Positions 7,319 to 16,100 of a stretch of DNA of 64,000 nt are shown here, piece by piece. Location: NCBI GenBank assembly GCA_017456605.1, contig JAFTJA010000008.1, forward strand, positions 1 to 64,000. Direction: 5' to 3'. The position numbers and the translations under genes were made by a program. Position 1 is the first letter of the stretch; every line of letters starts with the position of its first letter. Below the pieces are notes generated by a model, which saw only the letters and a list, made by a program, of their open reading frames with translations, was not told the DNA's origin and did no database searches. Origin of the DNA: Clostridia bacterium. Lineage in GTDB: Bacteria > Bacillota > Clostridia > Monoglobales > Monoglobaceae.

Positions 7319-8665
7319 ATGGGAAAATATTTTGGAACGGATGGCTTCAGAGGCGAAGCAAATGTAAATCTGACAGTTGAACACGCGTTCAAAATTGGCA
7401 GATATCTTGGTTGGTATTATGGAAAAGAACACAAGTGCAAAGTGGTAATCGGCAAGGACACAAGGCGTTCAAGCTATATGTTTGAGTATGCTCTTGCTGC
7501 GGGTCTCACCGCGAGCGGTGCTGATGCATATCTTCTGCACGTTACCACAACACCGTCGGTGTCTTATGTTGTGAGAACCGAAGATTTTGACTGTGGCATA
7601 ATGATTTCTGCCAGTCACAATCCATATCATGACAACGGAATAAAGCTGATAAACAACCGCGGCGAAAAAATGTCGGAATCGATTATTGCAGACATAGAGG
7701 CATATATTGATGGTGTTATCGGCGAAATTCCCCTTGCTGTGGGTGAGGACATCGGCAGAACCATTGACTATGTTGCAGGAAGAAATCGCTATACAGGTTA
7801 TATCATTTCCCTTGCAAGAAATTCGTACAAAGGGATAAAGATTGGTCTTGACTGCTCAAACGGAAGCACTTGGATGCTGGCAAAGAACATATTTGACACC
7901 CTCGGTGCTGAAACTTATGTGATAGGAAACCAGCCAAATGGGTTCAATATCAACTATGAATGTGGCTCCACACATATTGAAAATCTCCAGGCATTGGTGA
8001 AAGACAACAACCTGGATATTGGCTTTGCCTTTGACGGAGATGCAGACAGATGCCTTGCGGTTGACGAAAAGGGAAACATCCTGACGGGCGACCACATTAT
8101 GTATTTCTGCGGCAAATATATGAAAGAAAATGGCACACTCAAAAAGAACACGGTTGTGACAACTGTTATGTCAAACATCGGTCTTTATAAGGCGCTTGAT
8201 GCAGAGGGGATTGATTATGTAAAAACAGATGTCGGCGACAAGTATGTTTATGAAGCGATACAGACCAATGGTTTCTGTTTTGGCGGTGAAGAATCAGGCC
8301 ACATAATCTTTTCGAAATATGCATCAACCGGCGACGGACTTATCACCGCTCTCCAGATAATGGAGGTGCTGATTGAAAGCAAGCTTGTGGCGTCAAAGCT
8401 TTGTGAGGGATTTGAGAGATTTCCGCAGCTTACACGAAATGTTCGGGTGGAGGATAAAGATGCTGCGCTTGGCGATGAAGATGTAAAGCGGGCGGTGAAA
8501 GAGGTCGAAGAAAGCCTTGGTGATGACGGCAGAATTCTTTTCAGGAAAAGCGGTACAGAACCCCTTATTCGCATTATGGTCGAAGCAAAGGGTGAAAGCA
8601 TTTGCGAGGCAATGGCACAAAAAGTATATGATGTCATGAAAGAAAAGGGATATGCACTCAACTAA
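7319..8665 (+). CDS. glmM: Phosphoglucosamine mutase
   Basis: Alpha-D-phosphohexomutase that converts GlcN6P to GlcN1P for UDP-GlcNAc and peptidoglycan. All four family motifs are present: GTDGFRG (6-12), the phosphoserine loop SASHNP with Ser99, the Mg loop DGDADR (239-244), the sugar loop GEESGH (323-328), and the phosphate loop RKSGTEP (409-415). The GTDGFRG start and the SASHNP loop favour GlmM over phosphoglucomutase. Length 448 is normal. RBS CGGAGGA. It is the second committed step after nagB, and follows that gene by 84 bases. Confidence 0.9.
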   Translation: MGKYFGTDGFRGEANVNLTVEHAFKIGRYLGWYYGKEHKCKVVIGKDTRRSSYMFEYALAAGLTASGADAYLLHVTTTPSVSYVVRTEDFDCGIMISASHNPYHDNGIKLINNRGEKMSESIIADIEAYIDGVIGEIPLAVGEDIGRTIDYVAGRNRYTGYIISLARNSYKGIKIGLDCSNGSTWMLAKNIFDTLGAETYVIGNQPNGFNINYECGSTHIENLQALVKDNNLDIGFAFDGDADRCLAVDEKGNILTGDHIMYFCGKYMKENGTLKKNTVVTTVMSNIGLYKALDAEGIDYVKTDVGDKYVYEAIQTNGFCFGGEESGHIIFSKYASTGDGLITALQIMEVLIESKLVASKLCEGFERFPQLTRNVRVEDKDAALGDEDVKRAVKEVEESLGDDGRILFRKSGTEPLIRIMVEAKGESICEAMAQKVYDVMKEKGYALN

Positions 8666-8678
8666 AAAATAAAAGCTA

Positions 8679-8712
8679 AACGGGCAAAGCACAGAGCTTT
8701 GCCCGTTTTAAA
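8679..8712 (+). terminator. Rho-independent terminator after glmM
   Basis: AACGGGCAAAGC pairs with GCTTTGCCCGTT around a 5-base loop, followed by TTTT. Confidence 0.85.
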
Positions 8713-8758
8713 GTTGTACTGAAAAGACAAGGAAAACGCAATATGTCTTTTGAAAACA

Positions 8759-8787
8759 TTGTAGCCGTATGGCAATGATGATATAAT
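8759..8787 (+). promoter_or_regulatory. Promoter of the SDR-AKR operon
   Basis: TTGTAG (8759-8764) and TATAAT (8782-8787) with a 17-base spacer, 39 bases before the SDR start codon. Confidence 0.6.
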
Positions 8788-8825
8788 TTTTTCAAAAAGA
8801 GAAAATATTTTTTGAGGTGAAAAGT

Positions 8826-9608
8826 ATGGATATGTTCTCATTGAGGGGCAAAGTAGCTGTCATAAGCGGTGGCGCAGGTCTTTATGGCAGACAGATGGTA
8901 AAGGCGCTGGCTATGGCGGGTGCCAGAGTTTATATGGCATCGCGCAATACAGAAAAAAATCAGGAGGTTGCAGATGAACTCTGTAGCGAGGGATATGACG
9001 TAAAGGTTGCATACCTCGATTTGGGCGATGAAGAAAGCATACTTGCGCTCCGTGACGGAATTTATGCAAAAGAGGGCAAGGTTGATATTTTGGTGAACAA
9101 CTCTGTTTTGCGTACAATGAAACAAGGTTACAATGATACAAAGGAAAATTTTGAAAAGAGTCTTTCGATAAATGCCACAGGTCTCTTCCTTATTACCCGT
9201 GCTTTTGGCGATGAAATGTGCAAGGCGGGAAAGGGCTCTATCATAAACATCGGTTCATATATGGGTATGCTTGGACCTGATTATTCGTTGTATGAGGGAA
9301 CAAATATGAATCAAAACGGTGCACCCCCCGATTATTTCTTCAACAAGGGTGGTATGACAAACTATACTAGGTACATAGCAAGCCATTATGGCAAGTTCGG
9401 TATTCGTTGCAACGTGTTGGAGCTTGGCGGTTTTTATGACGGAAGTCAGCACCCGTTGTTTGTTGAGAGATATAACAAGTCAACCTGCCTTGGCAGAATG
9501 GCAAATGAAAAAGATATTATGGGCTCAATTATATTCTTGGCATCCGATGCATCAGAGTATATCACAGGTGCGGTTATTCCGGTTGATGGCGGATACACAG
9601 CGAAATAA
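8826..9608 (+). CDS. Short-chain dehydrogenase/reductase
   Basis: Classical SDR oxidoreductase of 260 residues. The nucleotide-binding loop is near residues 10-22 (ISGGAGLYG instead of the usual GxxxGIG spacing), followed by the NNS strand and an active-site Ser/Tyr/Lys set in which the YxxxK is replaced by YFFNKGG. The C-terminal GAVIPVDGGY is typical. It resembles gluconate or deoxygluconate dehydrogenases. The ATG at 8826 has GAGGTG upstream; a GTG at 8817 would overlap the RBS. It is followed after 11 bases by an aldo/keto reductase, so both probably act in one sugar or polyol pathway. The substrate is unknown. Confidence 0.85.
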   Translation: MDMFSLRGKVAVISGGAGLYGRQMVKALAMAGARVYMASRNTEKNQEVADELCSEGYDVKVAYLDLGDEESILALRDGIYAKEGKVDILVNNSVLRTMKQGYNDTKENFEKSLSINATGLFLITRAFGDEMCKAGKGSIINIGSYMGMLGPDYSLYEGTNMNQNGAPPDYFFNKGGMTNYTRYIASHYGKFGIRCNVLELGGFYDGSQHPLFVERYNKSTCLGRMANEKDIMGSIIFLASDASEYITGAVIPVDGGYTAK

Positions 9609-9619
9609 GGAGAATGACT

Positions 9620-10585
9620 ATGAATTATACAGAAAAAAACGGTCTCAAAATTTCAAAAATGACCCTTGGCACAGTTCAGCTTGGTATGAACTATGGCGTA
9701 AACAACAGTTCTGGAATGCCATCGGAGGAGCAAAGTTTTACAATTCTTGATGCAGCATATGAGGGCGGGGTAACTATCCTTGATACTTCGGATGACTATG
9801 GTAAAAGTGAAGAAGTGATAGGTGCTTATCTGCGTAAAAACCCTGACAAGCATTTTGATATATGTACAAAGTTTAAGGTTACTGAAGAAACATCAAAGGA
9901 TATTTATAATTCACTTAAAACCTTTGCGCTGGCATCTTGCAAAAAGCTTTCAATTGACAGAATTCCTATCTTTATGAGCCATACAGAAAAGAACTATATC
10001 GATTATGGCGAAAGATTAGTTGAAGCTCTTAATGAACTTAAAAAGGACGGAATTATTGTTAATTCAGCCATTTCTTTGTCAAATAAAGATGCATTTGAAA
10101 GAATAATCGATTGTGGTGGATTTGAAGCAGTACAGATTCCCCTCAATATTCTTGACAACAAGGAAATACAAAATGGTCTTGTTAAAAAAGCATCTGATGC
10201 TGGGATTGCGGTGTTTGTAAGAAGCGTATATCTACAGGGTTTGTTTTTCAGAAAGAAGGAGGATTTCCTTGTTCAAAACCCCAATGCGCCTACTCTCAAG
10301 CTTAAGGAAATGAACGAAAAGGTTCTTCCTGTTATTGAGAGAGTCCGCGAATTTGCAGATGAACTCAATATTTCGGTTGCACAGCTTGCTATGTCGTTTA
10401 TAAAGGATACGTATGGAGTTGATTCTCTGGTTGTAGGAAGTGAAACTCCTGAACAGGTGAAGAGCAATCTTGAAATGTTTAATCAACCTGAACTTTCAAA
10501 GGAAGTTCTTTCAAAAATTCTTAACGAATTCAAAAATGTTGATCCATTTGTAATATCGCCCTGGGAATGGGAAAAGAGAAAATAA
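9620..10585 (+). CDS. Aldo/keto reductase
   Basis: A 321-residue NAD(P)-dependent aldo/keto reductase (TIM barrel). The N-terminal GTVQLGMNYG and the DTSDDYGKSEEVIG motif with catalytic Asp and Tyr are clear, and the barrel end SLVVGSETPEQV binds the cofactor phosphate. The catalytic His is in FMSHTEK. The start is the ATG at 9620, because AAGGAG lies 7 bases before it and only 1 base before the ATG at 9614. It forms a two-gene operon with the SDR. Such SDR/AKR pairs work in sugar, inositol or uronate interconversion, but the substrate cannot be named. Confidence 0.87.
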   Translation: MNYTEKNGLKISKMTLGTVQLGMNYGVNNSSGMPSEEQSFTILDAAYEGGVTILDTSDDYGKSEEVIGAYLRKNPDKHFDICTKFKVTEETSKDIYNSLKTFALASCKKLSIDRIPIFMSHTEKNYIDYGERLVEALNELKKDGIIVNSAISLSNKDAFERIIDCGGFEAVQIPLNILDNKEIQNGLVKKASDAGIAVFVRSVYLQGLFFRKKEDFLVQNPNAPTLKLKEMNEKVLPVIERVREFADELNISVAQLAMSFIKDTYGVDSLVVGSETPEQVKSNLEMFNQPELSKEVLSKILNEFKNVDPFVISPWEWEKRK

Positions 10586-10586
10586 A

Positions 10587-10627
10587 AATAAAAAAGAACG
10601 AAATCTTTTGATTTCGTTCTTTTTGTA
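10587..10627. terminator. Terminator between convergent genes
   Basis: AAAGAACGAAATC pairs with GATTTCGTTCTTT across a TTTT loop, with T and A runs on both sides, so it can serve both strands. Confidence 0.85.
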
Positions 10628-10640
10628 TAAGGATTATGAA

Positions 10641-11525
10641 TTAAAGTTCGCCGATTTCTTTCATAAAGGCTTCAACGTTTGCTTTCTTTTCGGCATCAGC
10701 ACCGTAATAAGAATAGTCGAAACAGAAGATGCCGTCCATACCCAAAAGATTCATAGAGTCAGTGTAGGTTGAAAGGAGAGCACCTTTCTGGGTGAGGTAG
10801 AAGTCACGGAATGAGAGAATATTGTCAAGATACTTTCCGCAGCTTGCCATATCACCGCTCCATGCAGCTTCAATAAACTTCTTTGAATTTTTGGGTGTTG
10901 AGCTGAACATACCGTCAAGGACTTTATCGATTCCATAAGACATAGCAACGTCAAAAATGTCGATGTTGCTGAAAAGGAATTCAAAATCGGGGAGATTGTT
11001 TTTAACCTGACGGGCAAGCACGATGTCACCTGATTTGATGCCCTTTATGTTGGGATGCTTTGCAAGACGCTGAACCATGGGATATGTAATTTTCTGCTTT
11101 GTAACAACAGCCAAGTCATAAAGGAAGACGGGCTTTGGTGAATAATCAGCAACCTTTTCAAAGAAGTTGCAGTTGTCTGCATCAGGTGTTACTGAATAAA
11201 AGGGAGTTGTAAGAACGAGGGCGTCAAAATCATATTCCTTTATCATATCGATTCTGTCTTTAACGCGGGCAACAGAGTTATCCATAGAGCCAACGAAAAG
11301 CGGAACACGACCTTTAACCGCGTCAACTGCAATGCGTACAGCTTCTTTGAAAGCTGAATTCTTGATAGAAGCCTGAATACCCATGCTGCCCATAAGAAGA
11401 AGACCGCTTGCACCTGCTTCAATCTGCATATCAATTTCTTTAGCGAGAGCTTCAGCAACTATATCGCCGTTTTCGTTGAGAGGTGTACCCAATGCGGTAT
11501 AAAAACCTCTTTTAAGCTTTTCCAT
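10641..11525 (-). CDS. Dihydrodipicolinate synthase/N-acetylneuraminate lyase family aldolase
   Basis: A 294-residue class I aldolase of the DapA/NanA superfamily. The Schiff-base Lys is in IKGIKSGD and the catalytic Tyr in VFLYDLAV. The substrate loop reads LLMGSMGIQ where true DHDPS has GTTGE, so it is not the lysine-pathway enzyme (that one lies at 16101). The likely substrate is a 2-keto sugar acid or related keto acid. RBS AAAGGTG precedes the ATG. It is divergent from an AraC regulator, which probably controls it. The intergenic region of about 190 bases holds the shared control DNA. Confidence 0.85.
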   Translation of the reverse strand: MEKLKRGFYTALGTPLNENGDIVAEALAKEIDMQIEAGASGLLLMGSMGIQASIKNSAFKEAVRIAVDAVKGRVPLFVGSMDNSVARVKDRIDMIKEYDFDALVLTTPFYSVTPDADNCNFFEKVADYSPKPVFLYDLAVVTKQKITYPMVQRLAKHPNIKGIKSGDIVLARQVKNNLPDFEFLFSNIDIFDVAMSYGIDKVLDGMFSSTPKNSKKFIEAAWSGDMASCGKYLDNILSFRDFYLTQKGALLSTYTDSMNLLGMDGIFCFDYSYYGADAEKKANVEAFMKEIGEL

Positions 11526-11665
11526 TTAAAATCACCTTTCTTTATTAAAAAGTAAAATAATATTTTCACATATACATTTAACAACAAATAAAGAAAAAAA
11601 TCTATGTAAAATAAGACATAGTTTTGAACGGATGTCTCAAAAGGGAAAAAACGATGCATTTTTGG

Positions 11666-11694
11666 TTGACTTTTTCAAAAGGATATTTTAGAAT
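11666..11694 (+). promoter_or_regulatory. Promoter of the AraC regulator
   Basis: TTGACT (11666-11671) and TAGAAT (11689-11694) separated by 17 bases, just ahead of the GAGGTGA RBS. Confidence 0.55.
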
Positions 11695-11718
11695 GAAGAA
11701 GAGGTGATGGTTTTGTAT

Positions 11719-12615
11719 ATGACAGAGTTTTACGATAACCGTATGGCTTCAGTAAAGGAATTCATATTTAATATTGAAGATGCAAAGATTACGGTGCTTT
11801 CTGACAAAGGTGTTGAATATGCGGAAGAAAATGTCTTAGATGCAAAATACGGACAACTTCATTTTCATGTATATTATGAGCTTTTTTACGTAAACGAAGG
11901 CAAAATCACGATAGTATTTGAAAATGAAAAGCGAGAGTTTGAAAAGGACGATTTGATTATAGTAACTCCCGAAACAAATCACATAACTTTGACAACGGAG
12001 CCGGGGACATACAGGTACAATATCAACTTTCTTATGGAAAAAATTTCGGTGAAGTCGGATTTTTCTATTTACGACGCCTTGAAAGACAGCTTTTTGGACT
12101 CATACGTTTGCGTAAAGGGCAACAAGGAGTTCGGGGATTTGCTGAAAAGAATGGTTATTGATATTATGCAGGGTGATGGAGTGTTGCTGAGTCTGCATTT
12201 CCATGAGCTGGCGATAAAGCTCCTTGAAAAAAGAGGTCATCACCAAGGTGTTGCTTTGGCAAAGCACACTATTTCGGATAGCAATATGATAAGAATGTAC
12301 AAGCTTCAGCAGATAATTTTTACGTCGTATTGGCAGGATATTTCTCTTGACTATATTGCTGAAAAAATGTTTTTGAGCGTCCGTCAGGTAAGCCGGATTA
12401 TCAAGCAGTATTATGGATGTACATACCGCGAGCTTGTGGCGAAAAACAGAATGAAGGTTGCCTCGGAGCTCCTTGAAAAAACAGATTTGTCAATTCTTGA
12501 TATTGCAGCACAGACGGGCTATACCTCAATAAAAGGTTTTTACACATATTTTAAAAAAGAGTTTAATTGTCTTCCCACGGAATACAGAAAACGTGCGAAG
12601 AAAAATAAAAATTAA
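11719..12615 (+). CDS. AraC family transcriptional regulator
   Basis: A 298-residue regulator with an N-terminal cupin-like ligand domain (FHVYYELFYVNEGKI at about 45-60) and a C-terminal double helix-turn-helix. The HTH parts are AEKMFLSVRQVSRIIK and the LLEKTDLSILDIAAQTGYTSIKGFYTYFKKE signature. It probably senses a sugar or sugar acid and controls both the divergent aldolase gene and the downstream hydrolase, which begins 18 bases after its stop. I chose the ATG at 11719 for its spacing from GAGGTGA; GTG and ATG codons at 11704 and 11707 overlap that RBS. Confidence 0.88.
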   Translation: MTEFYDNRMASVKEFIFNIEDAKITVLSDKGVEYAEENVLDAKYGQLHFHVYYELFYVNEGKITIVFENEKREFEKDDLIIVTPETNHITLTTEPGTYRYNINFLMEKISVKSDFSIYDALKDSFLDSYVCVKGNKEFGDLLKRMVIDIMQGDGVLLSLHFHELAIKLLEKRGHHQGVALAKHTISDSNMIRMYKLQQIIFTSYWQDISLDYIAEKMFLSVRQVSRIIKQYYGCTYRELVAKNRMKVASELLEKTDLSILDIAAQTGYTSIKGFYTYFKKEFNCLPTEYRKRAKKNKN

Positions 12616-12633
12616 AAACGGAGGAAATTTATT

Positions 12634-13980
12634 ATGAGTAAAGTTAAAGCAGGTTTTTCACAGCTCTGTATCACACCGCCTCTTGGTACACCGATTTCAG
12701 GATACTATGAGCAACGTTTCACAAAAGGCGTTCTCGATGACCTTTACGTGACGGCTGTTGCCTTTGATGACGGCGAAAAAAGGGCTGTTGTTATGGGTGT
12801 TGATATTATTATGTTGACCCAAAAACAAGCAAACGAATACAGAAAGATTATAGCGGATTATTGCAATATCCCGATGGATGCAATTTTTATCAACTGCTCG
12901 CATACTCACACAGGTCCGATGATTGGACCGGACTTTGCATCCGATCTTTGCGGTCTTCCGGCATACGAAGAATATCTTGGACTACAGATGCGTGATGCGG
13001 CAGCTCTCGCTTTGGAAGACGTGGAAGAAGCAGATTTTTATGCGGCAGAGGGAACTGTTCCCAACATTTCCTTTATACGCAGATACAGAATGAAGGACGG
13101 CTCAGTTCAGACAAACCCCGGCGTTGGCAATCCTGATATTGACCACGCTCTTGGCACACCAAACGAAAGGGTGAAGCTTATAAAAATTGAACGAGAAGAA
13201 GCGGATGATATTTTTATTGTCAACTTTGGCGTTCATCCTGACACAATCGGCGGTGAATACATAAGTGCTGACTATCCGGCATTTGTTTGTGCAACCATTG
13301 AGGCGGCAATTCCTGAAACAAAGTGTATGTTTCTTCAGGCGCCCCAGGGCGATGTAAATCACATCAACCCCAATCCTACGGAGGGTGAAAACCGGGGTCT
13401 TGAAATGACCTTTGACGGCTGCCCCAGAGGCTATGAGCATGCAATTTATATGGGCAGAGCTATTGCAGGTGCGGTGCTTCAGATTTGCGACAAGGCAGAA
13501 GAAATCAGTGCGGATGGTATTGCTTTTATAAATAAGACTGTGACCGTTCCGTCAAATCAGGAAAATGACAGACTTCCGGAGGCAAAGAGACTGGCGGAGC
13601 TTCACGACAGCGGTCGTGATGATGAAATACCTTTCAAGGCGATGGAGCTTACCACGGTTGTTGCAGAGGCAAAGCGAATCATTGAGCTTGAGAACGGCCC
13701 TGATTCATATTCATTCAATCTTTCTGCAATAAAAATCGGGGATATGGCGTTTATGGGAATTCCCGGCGAGCCTTTTACTGAAATTGCGAACAGAATTTAT
13801 GAGGGCTCACCATTTGAAACAACAATTCTTTGTGCTTTGACGAACGGCGGTGACTCATACTTCCCCACAAGCAGTGCTTATGATGAGGGCGGGTATGAGG
13901 CAAGAACTTCAAGACTCAAAAAAGGTGCTGACAACATCATTGTTGAGGGAACAATCGATGCACTTCGCAACATAAAATAA
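12634..13980 (+). CDS. Neutral/alkaline ceramidase-like hydrolase
   Basis: A 448-residue protein matching the N-terminal domain of neutral ceramidases: start KAGFSQLCITPPLGTPISGY, the zinc motif NCSHTHTGP at about residue 90, and later FGVHPDTIGG and FLQAPQGDVN. There is no signal peptide and the C-terminal Ig-like domain of true ceramidases is absent, so it is a cytoplasmic amidase of unknown substrate. Homologues in gut Clostridia often sit in carbohydrate or cyclitol clusters. The RBS is CGGAGGA. It follows the AraC gene by 18 bases and precedes an unknown gene by 13, forming one operon. Confidence 0.82.
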   Translation: MSKVKAGFSQLCITPPLGTPISGYYEQRFTKGVLDDLYVTAVAFDDGEKRAVVMGVDIIMLTQKQANEYRKIIADYCNIPMDAIFINCSHTHTGPMIGPDFASDLCGLPAYEEYLGLQMRDAAALALEDVEEADFYAAEGTVPNISFIRRYRMKDGSVQTNPGVGNPDIDHALGTPNERVKLIKIEREEADDIFIVNFGVHPDTIGGEYISADYPAFVCATIEAAIPETKCMFLQAPQGDVNHINPNPTEGENRGLEMTFDGCPRGYEHAIYMGRAIAGAVLQICDKAEEISADGIAFINKTVTVPSNQENDRLPEAKRLAELHDSGRDDEIPFKAMELTTVVAEAKRIIELENGPDSYSFNLSAIKIGDMAFMGIPGEPFTEIANRIYEGSPFETTILCALTNGGDSYFPTSSAYDEGGYEARTSRLKKGADNIIVEGTIDALRNIK

Positions 13981-13993
13981 GGGGAGAAGAAAA

Positions 13994-14914
13994 ATGATTT
14001 CATGTACAGAATTTATACCGGTTTACAGTGAACTTTTCAAATATCTTGAAGAAGAAAAGGGCGGACATGACGAGGTCGTGAGATATTGGAATTATATCTC
14101 TGACACTTATGTTGCAGACCTTTTGGGAAAAGAAGTGACAAGTAAGGGCCTTCGTGGATGTTGGGATTATTGGGGGAAATCCCTCAATGAAGAGGCTTGC
14201 GACTTTGTTATGGAGCTTGATGAGAAAAGCGGAACATTTTCCATTGATATGAAAGCATGCCCGTCAAGAGGAAAGCTCAACTCACTTACATATATGGACC
14301 AATATCATGATTATTGCGGACATTGTGCAGTGCTTTATGCAAGACAGCTCAAAAAGTATGGGATAGAAGCTGACATTGTTGATTTGTCACGTACTGACAA
14401 GGCTCAGTGCCTGCTCACTTATAAATGCGATAAAAAAGTAGAAGACGGCGAAAAGCTGGTTATGGAAAGAAAAGCATCTGACAATGAATATTTCCACAGA
14501 GATTTCCACATTTCAGGCGAGCGCGGACTTCGGTATGTGGGTGAAAATTATGGTGATGCTGATGTTTGCGAATATCTCACTCGTTTTGCAAAGGCGTATT
14601 ACAAGCCGCTGATTGAAAAAATCCGCAAGAATGGTCTTTCGGAAATGAAAAAGCATATTGAAGAAATCTATGCTATTGAAAAGGCCCCTGAAAATGTTAA
14701 GTGCACATTGAAAGACGGAGAGCTTCGTGTGGTTGTCACAGAGTGTCCCGCCATAAAATATATGAAAGAAAGCGGGTATGAGCCGTCAAAGTGGTATATT
14801 GAAGAAACCCGTACAGTGAAAGGCACTATTGCAGAGGAAAGCGGTTACGGCTTTGAACTCATTTCCTATAATCCCGAAAATGGTGCTGCGGAATACAGAT
14901 TTTTCAGCAAATAA
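13994..14914 (+). CDS. Uncharacterised protein of the ceramidase-like operon
   Basis: A 306-residue soluble protein, no signal peptide or membrane segment. It has a clustered Cys/His region (HDYCGHCAVLYARQ at about 97-112) and conserved-looking aromatic segments (GCWDYWGKSLNEE, YFHRDFHISGERGL). I do not recognise a family. A metal or thiol site around the YCGHC motif is possible. It is co-directional with the ceramidase-like gene with a GGGGAGAAG RBS in the 13-base gap, so it likely acts on the same substrate. Confidence 0.7.
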   Translation: MISCTEFIPVYSELFKYLEEEKGGHDEVVRYWNYISDTYVADLLGKEVTSKGLRGCWDYWGKSLNEEACDFVMELDEKSGTFSIDMKACPSRGKLNSLTYMDQYHDYCGHCAVLYARQLKKYGIEADIVDLSRTDKAQCLLTYKCDKKVEDGEKLVMERKASDNEYFHRDFHISGERGLRYVGENYGDADVCEYLTRFAKAYYKPLIEKIRKNGLSEMKKHIEEIYAIEKAPENVKCTLKDGELRVVVTECPAIKYMKESGYEPSKWYIEETRTVKGTIAEESGYGFELISYNPENGAAEYRFFSK

Positions 14915-14972
14915 GCGGGTAAATGCATTGACAAAGGCAGCTATGCGTGATATACTTTTAAAAAGTAAATAT

Positions 14973-15087
14973 TTTCTTCGGGGCAGGGCGAAATTCCCTA
15001 CCGGCGGTGAAAGTCCGCGACTCGCAAGTGCGATTGATTTGGTGAAATTCCAAAACCGACAGTAAAGTCTGGATGAGAGAAGAAAGC
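14973..15087 (+). promoter_or_regulatory. FMN riboswitch (RFN element)
   Basis: A textbook RFN element: TTCTTCGGGGCAGGG opening, AATTCCCTACCGGCGGTGA, AAAGTCCGCGA, GATTTGGTGAAATTCC, ACCGACAGTAAAGTCTGGATG and closing GAGAGAAG. It senses FMN. Followed by a terminator and ribU. Binding of FMN should stop expression of the transporter. Confidence 0.96.
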
Positions 15088-15113
15088 TTTATGATTTTTT
15101 GGTTATAAAGTAT

Positions 15114-15151
15114 TTGTCCCGATTGCATTTTGCAGTCGGGACATTTTTTGT
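15114..15151 (+). terminator. Terminator of the FMN riboswitch
   Basis: GTCCCGATTGCA pairs with TGCAGTCGGGAC across TTT, then ATTTTTT. It lies between the RFN aptamer and the ribU RBS. Confidence 0.9.
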
Positions 15152-15168
15152 GGACAGGAGTGGTTTTT

Positions 15169-15771
15169 ATGCAAAAAAACAGCAAGGTAAAATGGATGGT
15201 GGAGGTAGCGATGCTTTCGGCGGTAGCGATGGCTTTGATGCTGCTTGAATTTCCGTTGCCTTTTATTGCTCCGCCTTTTTATGAGCTGGACTTCAGTGAG
15301 GTTCCCGTTCTTGTGGGTGCATTTGCCCTTGGACCCGTGGCAGGTGTTGCGATTGAGGGAATAAAGGTGCTGCTTAATCTTGCGATAAACGGCACAATTA
15401 CTGCCGGAGTGGGCGAGACGGCAAACTTTTTGGTGGGCATAGCATTTGTACTGCCTGCAGGGCTTATTTACAAGCAAAAAAAGACGAAGAAAACTGCTAT
15501 AATCGGAATGACAGTTGGCGGAACAGTTATGGCGATTTTTTCCTGTTTTGTGAATGCGTATATGCTTATTCCGGCATATGGCGCTGCTATGGGTCTTGAA
15601 ATAAGCACCTTTGTGAAAATGGCGGCAGAAATTCACAGCGGAATTGATTCGCTTTTTGAGATGGTGCTTTTTTGTGTTTTGCCATTCAATTTGATAAAAG
15701 TTATTCTGGTTTCTGCTTTGACCACATTTTTGTATAAGCACATAAGTCCGATTTTGAAAGGAAGAAATTGA
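15169..15771 (+). CDS. ribU: ECF transporter S component for riboflavin, RibU
   Basis: A 200-residue membrane protein with about six helices. It binds riboflavin and needs the shared ECF A/A'/T energising module, which is not in this window. The FMN riboswitch directly upstream identifies the ligand. Sequence signs are the N-terminal AMLSAVAMALMLLEFPLP and GAFALGPVAGVAIEGIKVLLNL. ACAGGAG precedes the chosen ATG at 15169; starts further up would overlap the terminator. Confidence 0.93.
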   Translation: MQKNSKVKWMVEVAMLSAVAMALMLLEFPLPFIAPPFYELDFSEVPVLVGAFALGPVAGVAIEGIKVLLNLAINGTITAGVGETANFLVGIAFVLPAGLIYKQKKTKKTAIIGMTVGGTVMAIFSCFVNAYMLIPAYGAAMGLEISTFVKMAAEIHSGIDSLFEMVLFCVLPFNLIKVILVSALTTFLYKHISPILKGRN

Positions 15772-15789
15772 AAAAATACAGTTAAACTA

Positions 15790-15818
15790 TTGACAAACAT
15801 TTAATATTACAGTATAAT
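15790..15818 (+). promoter_or_regulatory. Promoter of the dapA-lysA transcript
   Basis: Consensus TTGACA (15790-15795) and TATAAT (15813-15818) with a 17-base spacer, just ahead of the lysine riboswitch. Confidence 0.85.
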
Positions 15819-15825
15819 CAAGTTG

Positions 15826-15990
15826 TTAGATAGAGGTGCGTTGTGTCATCATTAGGCAAATTTGTTATGCTTGCCAGGGCAGAGTTTGCTGAAAGGGGCA
15901 GACGCCGAAGACGGTCTGTGGCAAAAGACCGATCTGGCGACCGGGAATAATATTTTGGTCGTTGTCGCATTTATGCGGAGAGCTATCATA
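15826..15990 (+). promoter_or_regulatory. Lysine riboswitch (L-box)
   Basis: Matches the L-box: GATAGAGGTGCG at the 5' side, TGAAAGGGGC, GACGCCGAAGAC, GATCTGGCGACC and the closing GCGGAGAGCTATC that forms P1. It sits between a consensus promoter and a terminator in front of dapA, as expected for lysine feedback. Confidence 0.94.
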
Positions 15991-16027
15991 TTATATTTGT
16001 TAATGGTTTTATATCCTTGCATATATT

Positions 16028-16061
16028 TTATGATAGTTGAAAATTCAGCTATCATTTTTTT
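16028..16061 (+). terminator. Terminator of the lysine riboswitch
   Basis: ATGATAG and CTATCAT flank TTGAAAATTCAG and are followed by a T run. The GATAG arm can also pair with the P1 segment GCTATC, so it is the likely switching hairpin. Confidence 0.85.
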
Positions 16062-16100
16062 GTGGAGTAAAAATGATAAACAAGTAAAGGGGTTTTGAAA

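Noticed and set aside
10641..11525. Second dapA for lysine synthesis
   Set aside because: The GTTGE substrate loop is replaced by GSMGI and the gene lies with sugar-type enzymes.
15130..15168. Longer start for ribU
   Set aside because: These codons overlap the riboswitch terminator hairpin and lack an RBS.
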